NCBI RefSeq assembly: GCF_041260155.1
Contig: NC_091930.1
Location: 37,317,263 to 37,381,262 of the forward strand
Length of the DNA: 64,000 nucleotides
Reading direction: 5' to 3'
Source of the DNA: Ptychodera flava
Lineage: Eukaryota > Hemichordata > Enteropneusta > Ptychoderidae
Position 1 is the stretch's first letter, and each line of letters begins with the position of its first letter. A program made the position numbers and the translations under genes. The notes under the pieces are model-generated. The model had not been told where the DNA came from, searched no databases, and was given only the letters and a program-made list of their open reading frames with translations. This document shows positions 26,534-38,670 of the stretch, piece by piece.

Positions 26534-27547
26534 TTAACTTCCTTTGACGTTGAGATAAGTTGTTGCTATCGCGACGAAGGCGGAACTGAGTGTTATCAAC
26601 ACAGCCCCGATGGTGTCGTAGATATTGACTGTGTAATTGAAGACGGCGTAGTCGGCGAGATAAGCGACGAATATCTGCACATTCACCAGCAAAACAACAG
26701 TTGTTGGTGGTTCCAATTGTAGGCTTCGAAAGCGACATGAGAAGTTCAGAACAAAGGTCACTATAAGGCCGATAATCAACCCGTAGGTCACACTTGATAG
26801 CTTCCAGAGGAAACAATTCAAGGTGAAAGTTAGTAAACCGCTAATTATTGCCCCGATAGAATTCTCGTACAAGTTGATTATTAATACGGGAACGGCGTCT
26901 CCTAAGGCAGACCCAAGTATATAGGTTATCGAAAGGCAAAAACCACAGCCAACACTTAGTAAATAACCCAGCCAGGAGTTTTTGTCGCCGACGGTGATGT
27001 CATTTCCATCGCCGAATATGACACGAGGCTGGGAAGTCAGCAGAATTCCAGTCAGACAGAGAACCGTACTCACGAAGTGTATTTTTGTGAACGGTTCCTT
27101 TAGGAAGATTCTGGCCAATATGGAAATGACGATTGGCATGACACCGCGATAGATGGCCGTGACGTTGCCGACGGGTATCATGGACAGAGCAAACACTTGA
27201 CATATATCTTGCAAGGTATAGCAGACGCCCACCGACACCAGCAAAATTCGTTGACTCCACGTATCAACCGCGATCGATTTGACTCCGTAAAGGCAAAGAA
27301 TGAGCGGAGTTACCAATACAAGACCTCCTGTGTACATAACGAATAGAATCTGGAAGGACGACATGCCAGTTGTCGTTAAGAACGCTGAAATTGAGTTGTT
27401 GAACGCGTTAAAAATTCCCGCCATTAAGGCAAGACAAATTCCCTTTGCTGAACTGCAAATTTGGCAACCGAGGGATTTTGCATCATCTTTAGCGTGGTTG
27501 CTGTTGGTTCGCTTTTCCTTCAAGAGACGGTCTTCCTCTCTATCCAT
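26534..27547 (-). CDS. EamA-type drug/metabolite transporter, SLC35G1-like
   Basis: A 337-residue multipass membrane protein whose coding region is uninterrupted. I chose the ATG giving MDREEDRLL, because the frame upstream has only a GTG. The N-terminus is polar and cytosol-like (about 1-35), followed by about ten hydrophobic helices in two EamA halves. Conserved EamA features include 'GVCYTLQDICQVFALSMIP' and 'VTAIYRGVMPIVISILARI' with 'LKEPFTKIH' after it in the first half, and 'LEPPTTVVLLVNVQIFVAY' in the second. The substrate is unknown. Its 3' end lies about 160 bases from the edge of the foldback element, with no TTTATT (reverse polyadenylation signal) seen in between. A truncated duplicate lies upstream at 29.6-30.2 kb. 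Confidence 0.88.
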   Translation of the reverse strand: MDREEDRLLKEKRTNSNHAKDDAKSLGCQICSSAKGICLALMAGIFNAFNNSISAFLTTTGMSSFQILFVMYTGGLVLVTPLILCLYGVKSIAVDTWSQRILLVSVGVCYTLQDICQVFALSMIPVGNVTAIYRGVMPIVISILARIFLKEPFTKIHFVSTVLCLTGILLTSQPRVIFGDGNDITVGDKNSWLGYLLSVGCGFCLSITYILGSALGDAVPVLIINLYENSIGAIISGLLTFTLNCFLWKLSSVTYGLIIGLIVTFVLNFSCRFRSLQLEPPTTVVLLVNVQIFVAYLADYAVFNYTVNIYDTIGAVLITLSSAFVAIATTYLNVKGS

Positions 27548-27659
27548 GGTAAAAGTGTAATCACTGTTGCAGTGACGTTCACTAGATTTAGATTTGGCTT
27601 TACTCCGACAGAAAACCTCCCCTTCACTTGTCGCTCTAATTCGTTGTCTTCCTAACACA

Positions 27660-28432
27660 GAAATGTTGCCAATGTATCATCGTTATTTTTAACGCTGATC
27701 AATAGTCCTCACACTACAACTTCGTGGTAGTCATCCACGATTTACACAATAACCAGCGTCTGTCACTCAAGGCGTAAACCAGTCATCTTACCGAAAATTG
27801 AACGTGAATCCCAAAGCAACAAAATCTGCTGACCTAGTCAACTAGACTAGCAGAAAGCGTTCTCCAGTCAGTCCAGTCCTGCTCACCGGCATATTCGCAT
27901 CGGCATGACGAAGAAAGTATTTTTATAAGTGTGCCAGACAACATTCGTCATTTACTATTTTAGAGACACTGAACAAACAAAACATGACTCATTCTGAACA
28001 TTTTGTGATTAGCTTCTGGTATTTTTGGATTTTACTCTATTTATATCATGAACAGGGTGACGATCCACTATAATTAATATCAATAACAAAGAGAATTGCG
28101 CTCCTTTCTACAGAATAAAACAATGGAGGTCGATCTTTGTGCACAATTTGAATTTTTCGTTTCTGTAGTACCATGCTGTACATACGCCTATCTGATAATA
28201 GATATGTTTTCGGTTTAGGAAACATAATGTTTGTTGTCATTTATATTTTTCGGTTAAGACTAGGTATAATGAAATCCATTTGTATTAATTGAATATAATC
28301 ACTTTTATGTTGTTGACCTGAACATACATGGGAAAATAAAACTTTGGATCCAAATGTATGTTTTACTAATAATTGTTATCAGACACTTGATAGGTATCAC
28401 AGGGCGATATGAGTACCGTAATTAATTAGGAG
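27660..28432 (-). promoter_or_regulatory. upstream region of the transporter gene, part of a duplicated block
   Basis: Sequence upstream of the transporter ATG is recognisably related to 30255-31012 upstream of the pseudogene ('cctaacat/ca', 'gacctag', 'agaaagcgtt', 'tcagacaa.att.cgtca', 'ttatcagacactt'). Both copies therefore came from a genomic duplication rather than from a processed transcript. Confidence 0.6.
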
Positions 28433-29550
28433 CCGGAATTGGTTTATTTTGTGATATATTGCTTATTAATTAATTAATTTATTTATTTATTTATTATTTA
28501 TTTATTTATTTATTTACCTTCACAGAGAAAACAGGAGTTCGCAATGGGATATCAGATACATCAATGCGCAAAGCATCACAGATCTAACAGGATGTGATAA
28601 TATACTTTTCGATCAGTGATATATGATTTGTTGGTACCCTGGCTTCTGCATATGTGGCACTATTATAATATTAAGCTTTGTAGCGAAATCCTGATTGAAC
28701 TGAATGGAATTGAAATATTGTCTGTCTGTTTGTCTTATCATCGGTGTTACTCTATAAAAAAGATGCTCCATGACTGCTGTGTTGTGATTTTCTTCTGTTA
28801 GTACATTGGATGCAGGCCGACAAAAGATATCTTAAGAGTCTTTACAAGTTTCTGTGATTGATTTAGAATGAGAGGTGAACATATCGGGCAGCATTTATGT
28901 ATTTGTCACAAGGATGTTTGCATATGCGAGGTGACGGAGGGGAGATGCAGTTGAAGCAGCTTGAATGGTCACATATTTTAATACTTGAATTTACAAAGAC
29001 ATTTTTCCCACGTTTCACAATTTTCTGTTCTGTCAAATGTAAGCAGAGTTGATGTGTACAGCATAATAGCAAATGAGGTACGAGATGATAGAGAATAACT
29101 CGCTTACGTATGAAACTTTGGTACAGTCATTAATTGAATTTTCTGAAGTACATATAAAGGGGGAAAAGACCGTAGAGGGAGAAGGGCATCGAATTTGAAT
29201 ACACGTCAATGCTTCACCTTTCGATACTTGTTTCACATCTACCATCAGCCCATTCCTTATTTACGCTTCACAAGAAAATGGTTATTTGAATATCTGATGA
29301 TTCGCCATAGTGTTTCATGTCACTGGAAGCCTAGATAAAGTTATTAATTTTACTAGTAGAGAGGGACGATGACCAAGCGTGTCCTTCTGATACAGAGATT
29401 AAGGCAGTCGAAAAAGCATCCTAGTGATCGAAATATTTTATGACGATTCTGTTAACTCATGTAACATTTACAAGTAAAACTGATTTGATATGTCTCCATG
29501 AGAGCAGTGAGTTTGTTCCCAACAAGAAGTCAGTTATGTGGTACATTATC
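28433..29550. other. intergenic DNA between the two transporter copies
   Basis: Contains an ATTT-rich microsatellite (about 28470-28516) and the GPCR-leader-like block (28525-28620). No recognised gene. Confidence 0.45.
28525..28620 (+). repeat. duplicate of the GPCR 5' leader segment
   Basis: Matches about 9003-9085, including 'atctaacaggatgtgataatatac'. The following DNA does not encode a receptor. Confidence 0.6.
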
Positions 29551-29591
29551 TACTGGTCTTTAATAAAGGAACAGCATTTTCTTAGGCAGAC

Positions 29592-30173
29592 CTAACCGTA
29601 GGTTATCGGAAGGTAAAAGCCACAGCCAATACTCGTGAGCAAATAACCAGGCCTGGAATTCTTTGCGCTGAAGTAGATGTCATTTCCATTGAAATCTCTT
29701 GAAATCAGCAGAATTCCTGTTAGACAGAGAACAGTATTCACGAAGTGTATTTTGGTGAAATGTTCCATTAGGAAGATCATGGCCAATATTGGAGTGATGA
29801 TTGGCATGACACCGCGACAGATGGCCGTAACGTTGCCGACGGGTATCATGGACAGAGCAAACACTTGACATATATCTTGCAAGGTATAGCAGACGCCCAT
29901 CGACACCAGCAAAATTCGTTGACTCCACGTATCAACCGCGATCAATTTGACTCCGTAAGGCATATGAACGTTACCAAAACAAGACCACATTTGTGTGCAT
30001 AATAAACATGATCGCTAAGAGTCTCTTAACGCATTAAAAAATCTCGCCATTAAGGCAAGACAGACTCCATTCGTTGATCTGCAAATTTGGCAACCGATCG
30101 ATTTTGCATCATCTATAGCGTGTTCGTTGTTAGTTTGCCTTCCGTTCAGAAGATCGTCTTCCTCTTTATCCAT
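29592..30173 (-). pseudogene. truncated SLC35G/EamA-type transporter pseudogene
   Basis: A decayed duplicate of the transporter at 26534-27547. The start (MDKEEDDLL) and the first about 50 residues are kept, then a stop follows 'ARFFNALRDS' and about 30 codons covering the first helices are deleted. Similarity resumes around 'LIAVDTWSQRILLVSMGVCY' and continues to 'SIGCGFYLPITY', where the copy is truncated. The second EamA half is missing. Non-coding similarity upstream shows it is a segmental duplicate, not a retrocopy. Confidence 0.85.
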
Positions 30174-31594
30174 GGTAAAAGTGTAATCGCTGTTGCTGTG
30201 ACGTTCACTAGATTTGTAATTGGACTTTACTCCGACGATAGGCCTTCCCACCACTTGTCTCTCTAATCCATTGTCTTCCTAACATATGCATAGAGGCGTC
30301 TCTACATGTACTGTCGTTATTTTAAACGTTGAATAGAAGTCTTCGTCAGGTATTCACTTGCACGAAGTCGACAACTTTGTGGTCTTCATGGAAGATTCAC
30401 ACGGTAACCGGCGTCCATCAGTTACGGCCTTCGTAGTCCGCTTAACGACAGGGAGGAACGTTAACGTGTCGCGCAAAAGAATAAAATACGCCGACCTAGA
30501 AAGCGTTTGTCCGTCATTTCTTTGCTGCACGCCAGCATTCAGATGGGGATGACCAAGTAAATAGTTTGTTGTATCAGACAATATAATTCGTCAATTGCGA
30601 TTTTGGAGACCTTGAAATAACCAAAAGTGTACACATTACTCATACTTTACCCATTTATACGGGAAAACGATGACGATTAACTAAAACTAAAATTAATATA
30701 ACATTGTATTCGAAAAGTTTTCAAGGCGATCCTTTCTAAAGAATACTACAGTATAGGTTAATTGTAGCCCACAAGAGGAGTTTTTCGTTTATGCGGTACT
30801 ATATACTAATTGTAATGAATATATTTTATTTAAGACTGAAATGAAATTCAGATCCTAAACGGTACAATCTATTGGCTTTAAAATACCCATCTTTTTATTT
30901 TGTCGACCTGATCATGTACAGTGAATTAAACTTTGACTCAAAAGATATTTTAAGTGTTATCAGACACTTTGCTAGGTATGACAAGACATAATATAAGTGC
31001 CAAATTTAATTACACTCTACGAGTTCTCGATATCTCTCAGACAAGAGTTTATCAAGTAAATCGAAGTTTTTTTATTCGTAGTTTTCGTCAGGTGTAAGGT
31101 ATTTAACGTTTTAAAATTTATACCACACTTAATATCACTCTTAACAACGATAAATACCGGAGACCTTTCATCGGGGATTGAAATTAATATATTTGCAATT
31201 TTCCCAAAGTTGTTTAAACTACTGCGTGTATACGCGGAAGCCAATTACAGAATCACATGAAATCATACCTCAGTGCGATCAAATTATATTGCGCACATGC
31301 CACGTTACCCCAGGGCCAACAATTAATGCACATATATATCAACTATCTTTTTTTTTCAAATATCAAATATTGAAAATATGAAAAGAGTGTTGCAGTTTGA
31401 AGAAGCTAATGATTGACCGTTGACATATAAAAACAAACTGTTTATTTCAAGAAATATTTTCAACTCGGGTGTTTGATGGCGTATCCCAGGATGCGTAGAA
31501 TCGATGCATCAAAAATGCACACTTTTTACACCTCAGTTATTGGAAAATGGGCGGCAGCTGGTGCTTGCCTCATAACTGAATTTTATTCGTTGCC

Positions 31595-31602
31595 TATATA
31601 AA
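31595..31602 (+). promoter_or_regulatory. TATA box of peptide gene P1
   Basis: TATATAAA about 70 bases before a consensus donor (cactttcgag|gtgagt, GT at 31671). This defines a likely non-coding exon 1 of about 31625-31670. Confidence 0.65.
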
Positions 31603-31624
31603 CACAAGACATTGAATTGATAGC

Positions 31625-31670
31625 TTGATATCATTGAGCTGATATTGAAGAATTGCCGAGCACTTTCGAG
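31625..31670 (+). other. predicted non-coding exon 1 of gene P1
   Basis: The start is inferred from the TATA distance; the end is set by the donor gtgagt. The exon 2 acceptor is tctcttacag (AG 32629-32630). Confidence 0.5.
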
Positions 31671-32184
31671 GTGAGTGGTTTTGTGTTGAAAAGTTTGAGT
31701 TTTTCAAGTGTGACTTTGGTAGTTAAAAACAGGTGATGGGCTACATACCAACCATTAACCATTAACAAGAAAAATTACGTGACATGTTTGTGAGAAAAAA
31801 ATCATCTTAGATTCGCCATTTGATGAGTTCGGTTTTTGCTATGACACAGTCGTTTGAAAATCAGGGGCCTCACAGACACAGATCGATTTGTGACTACGCA
31901 AGCAGTACACTAGTATGTCAGTCTTTATTTTTTTCTAAATATCAGTTTGAAACCCACTGCTATCGCGATCAATTCTTTTCTTCAATTGAGATTTGCCTAT
32001 CTTCATTGCCCTTACCAATACATTTATATACACCTGACTAGTAAAGACGGAAGTGCTACGTTGTACTAGTATCCATCCTGGAGTCATAAGCTTCAACGTT
32101 GTTTCAATAACGAAAATGTCATCATGGCTTCTTGTCAACAAAGTTACAGTGTGATAAATATCGGTAGACATGTCTATTCTAAAG

Positions 32185-32560
32185 GTAGGATGCGCCTCGG
32201 AGGTAAATCGATATTCGGGCTCCCAAATTTGTTCAATGACTTTCTAGTCCACCACTTGTTTGGGTCATTTTAAAGGTCTTTGTGTGGGCAGAGAAAACTA
32301 TTTCACTGTCTTAGTTTTTCGAAAATAGCAGATTATTCAATAGAGGTAGCACAGGAATGATGCCCACTTTGAATTTCAAATATCGGTAATTGTTAGGTAA
32401 TTATTTTCTATAGTATAAACCTTGGCATGGTGACCCCTTGATTGTTATTCTTGATTTGGCAAGTGAATGGTAGTATGTTTCATCTGGAAAGTTTGAGCAA
32501 AATGTTAAGTCTTTCACTTTCGATGAGCATACTACCTACATTGTTGTATCAACTTTTATA
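32185..32560 (-). repeat. dispersed repeat family R1, copy
   Basis: Reverse-orientation copy of the family seen at 34450 and 43755 ('gatgcgcctcgg', 'cttagtttttcgaaa', 'aatatcggtaa', 'catggtgacccc', 'aaagtttgagcaaa', 'taagtctttcac'). It lies within the first intron of P1. Confidence 0.75.
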
Positions 32561-32670
32561 CGGTCCGTTTATATTCAGCAATCGCGTTGTACATACTTAT
32601 CTACATAATGTGCAACGTGTTCTCTTACAGATACTGTCTCTCTCTTTCCAAAGAAAAGTCTGTGAGAAAG

Positions 32671-32895
32671 ATGAAACACCGTGCGATATCCTTTGTGGCT
32701 CTTTGCCTTGTTCTGTGTGCGCTGTATGAATCATCAGTTTCTGAAGAAATTCAACAACAACGTGAAATCGATCGACCAGCTGCAGTGAGTAAATAATAAC
32801 GTACATATGATTAATTAATTAATTATATGATTAATTGTAAGATTGCATCTATTTTGGGATAATATTTATCTGCCACAAAACCATGTATGTACGCA

Positions 32896-32931
<36 letters not shown>

Positions 32932-32932
32932 C

Positions 32933-32987
<55 letters not shown>

Positions 32988-33167
32988 AGTCCGTCCGTCC
33001 GTATGTATGTATGTATGTATGTATGTATGTATGTATGTATGTATGTATGTATGTATGTATGTATGTATGTATGTATGTATGTATGTATGTATGTATGTAT
33101 GTATGTATGTATGTATCTATGTATCTATGTATCTATGTATCTATGTATCTATCTATATGTATCTATG

Positions 33168-33201
<34 letters not shown>

Positions 33202-33438
33202 TGTATCTATGTATCTATGTTGTACATGTATGTGTACATGTATGTGTACATGTATATGTACATTTATGTATACGTGTGCAATGTATATTGACTTACTTAG
33301 TTCGTTACTTACTTTCTTACTTACTTACTTTTTGTTTCCTCTTAACAGTGTTTGCTCCACCCAGCGATACCATTCTGCGGTAAGAGGAACTCGGACACTA
33401 ATGAATTAGCGATGCAAGAGTCAGGGGATGAAAACTAA
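32671..33438 (+). CDS. peptide precursor P1: cyclic amidated peptide CLLHPAIPFC
   Basis: Two coding exons, 32671-32784 and 33349-33438, joined in phase 0 (donor gtgagt at 32785; acceptor cttaacag, AG 33347-33348). The 67-residue precursor has a basic start (MKHR), a hydrophobic signal core to about residue 22, cleavage probably near SVS|EE, and a short Gln/Glu spacer. The second exon then opens directly with CLLHPAIPFCGKR. Known processing rules predict cleavage at Lys-Arg, Gly used as the amide donor and a disulphide across an eight-residue ring. An acidic tail of 16 residues follows. The paralogue P2 has the same exon break and the motif C-[LF]-[LI]-H-P-x-x-P-F-C-G-K-R. The intron carries a TCTG/TATG array. 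A polyadenylation signal AATAAA lies at 33711-33716. I do not recognise the family; function is inferred only as secreted neuropeptide or hormone. Confidence 0.8.
32898..33225. repeat. (TCTG)n-(TATG)n array in the P1 intron
   Basis: TCTG tetramers (about 32898-32995) switch to TATG (33001-33115) and then TATC/TATG mixtures. The long open frames across it are artefacts and are not in frame with the following coding exon. Confidence 0.95.
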
Positions 33439-33765
33439 CATGCATAAATCTACCGATCTGAGTGAAATGGAGTAACAGATTTGACATCTGGAGCGGAGAG
33501 ACCTCTCAAGCATTTGTCATGACGTTGGAACGCTGTGTAGATTTGTACAACTACAAATATATGATTTGTGAGCTGAAAATCAAAGATATAAATAGATTTA
33601 GTTACATTTAATGTATTCAGTATATTATACATTATGTTTGCAGTTATTCACTTGCTACCATTAAATCCCAGTAATCAGCTTCCTTGTCACCCGCTATTTT
33701 TTCCTTATGTAATAAACATTATGCGTTGTTGTAACTGGCAAGTCAGGTAACAGTGACTACGCTGA

Positions 33766-33882
<117 letters not shown>

Positions 33883-34343
33883 AGGGAAGGAGACATACAG
33901 ACATAGAGACAGAGATTCTGATGATAAACTCCTGTGTACCGGAAATTCCCGGATCTGCCGAACATACCGGTAGAACGAAACGGGTGAAGACTAAAAAAGG
34001 ACGTACGTCAAACGCAGCTGACGAATTATTGAATACGATTTTGAGACGACGGTTTTGATTTACACCAACTCCTCAACAAGAGTGCATCAGGGACTTTGTC
34101 ATGTCAGGTCCACCAACCTCTACTACATAAGTTAACATTCTGTAGTAAATAAGAATAAAGCAAAGCAGATGGTGTACACTCGTTTTATAGTACACAGATT
34201 AGTTAAAAATGCTGGCCGTATATCAGCTTTTCCTTTGCATACATTGGTCAACTTTATAAACTTTCAAAGGCAAAACGAAGGACCGTAGACTGTGAAGGAC
34301 AACGAGGGAGCAGATGGGAGAACTTGAATTGCGTGCTGCGGCC

Positions 34344-34435
34344 TTAACCCTTTCACCACCATGGTTTGTCCAAAATCCATTGTTTTCTATGGTAAGTTGG
34401 ACCTGTATACAGGGAACTGGGGGTGAAAGGGTTAA
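34344..34435. repeat. 92-bp TTAA-flanked MITE
   Basis: Begins TTAACCCTTTCACC and ends GGTGAAAGGGTTAA, giving terminal inverted repeats inside TTAA duplications as left by piggyBac-like transposases. Confidence 0.8.
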
Positions 34436-34449
34436 GATAGTGAGCTCCT

Positions 34450-34790
34450 CGAAAGTGGAAGACAAACTTTTGCACAAAGTTTCCTTCAGGAATCTTTAAA
34501 CCGTTCCTTCTCAAAGTCAAGAATAAATATCAGGGGTCACCGTGCAACTTTTGTTACTAGAAATAGATTACCCAAGATTTACCGATATTTGAACTTCAAC
34601 ATGGCCCCATGCCTGTGTTAACTCTATGGAGAAAAATTAAATTTCCGATTTTCGGAAAACTAAGCCGGTGAAAGTTTTTCTTTCACCAAGAGCTTTAAAA
34701 TGAACCCCCACAAGTGGTAGATCAGAAAAGAACTGTTAAAGTTTGAGAGTCCGAATATCTGTCCCCGAGGCGCGATCTACCTCAAGGTAA
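34450..34790 (+). repeat. dispersed repeat family R1, near-complete copy
   Basis: Matches 43755-44105 over most of its length, including 'aagtggtagatcagaaaaga' and 'gagtccgaatatctgtcccc'. It ends in a 'gaggcgcg' block. Confidence 0.8.
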
Positions 34791-35494
34791 ACAATTAAAA
34801 AAGGAAGAAAAAATAAATGAATATGTTCCAAAAATGCGGTGATTGAGAAAAAAAGGGCAGTACTATACCGACATTGTCGACTGTTGATGAGACAAGCTAA
34901 CGAGACCGCGATAAAATATTAAATCCCTTAAAATTATGTACGTGTGTATATGTATGTCTGTGATGTGGAGTACCTCTCAAAATTAACCATCATACTGTTA
35001 TTTTAATCATACTTCATAATAGTGACAAACACTCTTCGCTGTATCGTACGGAAAGGTTGTAAGTTATGGAATCTCATTACACGTGAATTTCTAGTAGACG
35101 GGGTCAAAAAGCAGCGTGTTTTGTCAAATGTATTAGTCCAGGTTATCGCCAGGTTTGGGCTTACACTATGCGACACCAAAGCTAATGTTTTACTTTAGAG
35201 ACAAAATGCATAGAAGAATGGTCAGTTATAAGTCACTGTCATGACTTTTGTAGCCACTGTATTCTCAACTGTTACTCGGGTTCTGAAAGCACGTGTGGCT
35301 ATATCAAAAGGAGACGGGACGGGCGATAATAAAACGCCATCTTCACGAGCAGTGCACATACGCCCTTCTTGTTGATATGTTCAGGTTTTATGGTGTCTGT
35401 ATCCAGGGTGCTTTCACTGTAATTTCGAAATTCGTTTATGAAAGTTGAACATTTTAATTAAAACAAAGGCGGGAATGTGACCAGAACTATGCAA

Positions 35495-35557
35495 CAGCTG
35501 TTAACACCATAAACGCAACTTTATTAAAAAACAAGACACTTTCAGACGATATATAAA
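35495..35557 (+). promoter_or_regulatory. core promoter of peptide gene P2
   Basis: TATATAAA at 35550-35557. Upstream, CAGCTG (35495-35500) and TTTATT (35520-35525) are spaced like the P1 promoter (CAGCTG 31555-31560, TTTATT 31582-31587), with intermediate matches around 'CATAA'. Confidence 0.55.
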
Positions 35558-35579
35558 TGACAGGCTGGCGTACACCACG

Positions 35580-35619
35580 CTGCAGCTAACACAGTGAAGA
35601 AGACATCGATTGATTGCAG
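35580..35619 (+). other. predicted non-coding exon 1 of gene P2
   Basis: Ends at a strong donor (tgattgcag|gtatgt, GT at 35620). The next exon probably begins at 35843 after 'aactggcag'. Confidence 0.45.
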
Positions 35620-35873
35620 GTATGTTGATTTGCCATACGTTTTTTCTCCTGTAGTGTGAAGCTCTGGAGTCATCTCAAATTGAAGCATTTCTAAAGGAGA
35701 CCCGATACACTGTCCGTTGATGGCCCGACTGGCGTTGCAGTTCAGATCAAATGGACTTGTCAAGATTCAATCCTCTTGTCCGACTTTCACTCTCGCATTT
35801 CCTGATATGTGGTTTTTCTTCCATACAAACAACAACTGGCAGTTTGTAATCAAGACAGTGGGTTGCAACAACT

Positions 35874-37325
35874 ATGGAGGTCAAGTTAGTTCTCTGCCTA
35901 ACCCTTTGCTGCCTGGTGTCGTGTTCACTGTTCACCATTGCAGAGTCACGAGAAAGGCCGTATGGAGCCAACAAGCCAGCAGGGGTAGGTTGACAGATCA
36001 CTTCAAATTTTGAAACTCTCTGAGTCTTTGTACATACGAGTTTCTCTATCAATAGGCACTACAATTCGTGCATATTCGTTTTGTTAGCAAACCTCAATAC
36101 GTACGTAAAGAATTACCGACGGCTAAAGGCAATCTTTTCTGCTAAATAGCCACGGGTTTATTGCAAATATTCGTGTTGTCATGGACATCTTGATATCATG
36201 AAAATTCATTTTGTAAGGGCTGAAACATTTAAAATGTGATTGTAATGTTTGCGGGCAAGTAGTAAAGACAGAAAGACAGAGACAGCTAGCTATCTGAAGA
36301 TAACTTGAGTGTGCCTTGGGAACAGTATTTCGGGAACTCAGAGTTTTTACAATGTATTTCTGATCAGCGGCTTGTGTCAATGCAAGTTGAAGTGCCTTGA
36401 GAAAACGAAGTTGTACCACTTTGTTTTTGTAAACATAGAAAATTTTTATTTGTTTTCATTAACTAAACATAGGGCACAGCGGCCATTCCAAAATCGGGAA
36501 ATTTTAGAAACATTTTTTTCTCAAATACCAAACTTGGCAGGATGGCACTAACATTTGTATCTTGATCACGATGAAAACGGTGTACATGCACGCGTGGTCG
36601 GTAGGTTCTAACCGGCCTGCTACATAAAATATATGTGGTGAAGACTTATTAGCGTATCATTTGCAGACGTACTAACATCTTGATCAGGGTCTTAAGCAAC
36701 CAGCTGTCTTGCCTTCATGAGATGATCCATACAGAACAGATGCATGGCATTGTAGGCTGCGTTCACAAATAATGGGGGGGGGGAGGTCGCTATTGAATCT
36801 TGATTTTTTTTTTCAGATCTCCCTCCCGACTGGCACAGTTTCATTGGACAAAATGCTTGATATACGTTCAGTATATTTACGTATATTGACATATATTGAA
36901 CACAATATTGATTGCATACGTATCGTATATCCTAAAGTTTGTATATGGAACATTCCAATACGTTGATATGCGTAGCGTATATCTATGTAGATCATGTGTA
37001 TACGTAATGCAGATTTTTGCACACCAAGTGTACACCTGTAGTTTTGCATTTTGTCCCCAGTGTTTGTAATGTAGAATTTCCCCGAGGACAGATTAAGTAA
37101 GGGTTCGAAACCTCTTTCGAGCTATGTATTGCCTCACCAGAACTCAGTAAAAGTGACGCATATAGTAAAGGTGACGAGTAACTGTTTCTTATTATTCTAT
37201 TTCTGTCGTCTGATCAGTGCTTCATCCATCCCTTGGCCCCCTTCTGTGGCAAGAGAGGATCATGGGATACCTTGGATACGGACAGTGACGACACGGCGGC
37301 CGCCATTACTCGAGATGGAAAGTGA
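35874..37325 (+). CDS. peptide precursor P2: cyclic amidated peptide CFIHPLAPFC
   Basis: Paralogue of P1, 2.4 kb downstream on the same strand. The two coding exons, 35874-35984 and 37218-37325, join in phase 0 (donor gtaggt at 35985; acceptor tgatcag, AG 37216-37217). The precursor has 72 residues: signal peptide MEVKLVLCLTLCCLVSCSLF plus TIA, a basic spacer with RERPYGANKPAG, then CFIHPLAPFCGKR at the very start of the last exon, and an acidic 22-residue tail. As in P1, Gly-Lys-Arg predicts dibasic cleavage and C-terminal amidation, and the two Cys predict a ring of eight residues between them. AATAAA lies at 37504-37509. The signal peptide and tail have diverged strongly from P1 while the ten-residue core is kept, as expected for a peptide hormone. 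Receptor and function are unknown. Confidence 0.8.
36846..37056. repeat. MITE-like element in the P2 intron
   Basis: Terminal inverted repeats 'ggacaaaatgc' and 'gcattttgtcc' enclose about 190 bases rich in 'gtatat'/'atatac'. It lies 160 bases before the coding exon of P2. Confidence 0.5.
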
Positions 37326-38444
37326 CTGATGCTAGCGCTGTCGCTTAAACGTGGACCAACCAGGTGGCGGGATAATCGGAATCTTCACTAAACCGACTGT
37401 GTTTTATTGAGAAAATGCAAATCAGACGTAAATTCCGTTTCCATTTCACTATACTCGTTATACATAACGCTGGCACGTAGCAAAAGATACCACGCGCACG
37501 TCAAATAAATAATTTTACGACTATGAACTTGCTATGACTGTAAGGTGTCTTTATTGTGCACGGATACTAGAGGGCAGCCGCAGTTTCTCACCATTTTACG
37601 TTTCAGTATAATACCGGAAGTCCGGTCACTGTTTCAGTTGTTTGTCTGTTCTGATGGTAATCGAGACTGAAGGTGCTTTTTACAACCACGTTAGTATTTT
37701 TCGGGTATTTAGAAACATAAAGAACTTTTCAATTGATCCAAAATTGATGTAAATAATGTCCGGCCTACAAGCAAATAAGAAGGTAAAGATCATTCAGAAA
37801 GGCCAGCCAAAGGCGAACGAAAGAAATATTATTTTAGTTTTATTATCTAATTCGGTAAGTCAGTGAGCGTTTGAAAGAAAACTCAAAATCTACCGATGAT
37901 TTAACATTATACGCTACTTGTAGATGCAAAAGTCTCTTATCTGTATCTCAAAAAAGTCACAGTACTGAATTAATGTCGACCGATTTTAAGTTTATTTACG
38001 GTTCCTCTAAGTTCCTTCCGTCATGGCAGGTCGATTGCAAAATTGTGCTCATCAAAATGTTGGACATGACCAGATTTTGCCCTTGCACTAATAACACTTA
38101 TTGAATAAAATACACGAATTTTAATGTACCTTTCTTCGAACACAGCATTTCCTTAAAGTAGTTTAACCAAACATTTCTAACCATCGTCAGAACGAATGTT
38201 AAATATAATCGCACGAAGGCAAAACACTGACCTCTTCCGTCAGTATTGTAAAGTCGTTCGTTTTCATGCTTGCAAGGTCTTTCCAGGCTAAAAAGACCGG
38301 ATACAGTTTTACTAAACAGTCATTAAAGTATTATTGCTTGTCGACTTTAAGGTCATTTTTAGAGTTTTACAACGATGAATTATCTACAATAGAAATACCC
38401 CGAAATGGAAAATTGCAGAGGTCACATTCATCTCTCTGTGTTTG

Positions 38445-38670
<226 letters not shown>

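Noticed and set aside
26469-26816. 115-codon minus-strand frame overlapping the transporter
   Set aside because: Out-of-frame shadow of the EamA transporter gene.
32843-33409. A 188-codon frame running through the P1 intron into the last exon
   Set aside because: Low-complexity translation of TCTG/TATG; it enters the P1 coding exon in the wrong frame.
35542-36052. Minus-strand frames with a hydrophobic C-terminus that looked like a GPI-anchored tail
   Set aside because: They overlap, in different frames, the plus-strand P2 exons, which have consistent phases, a signal peptide and a paralogue.
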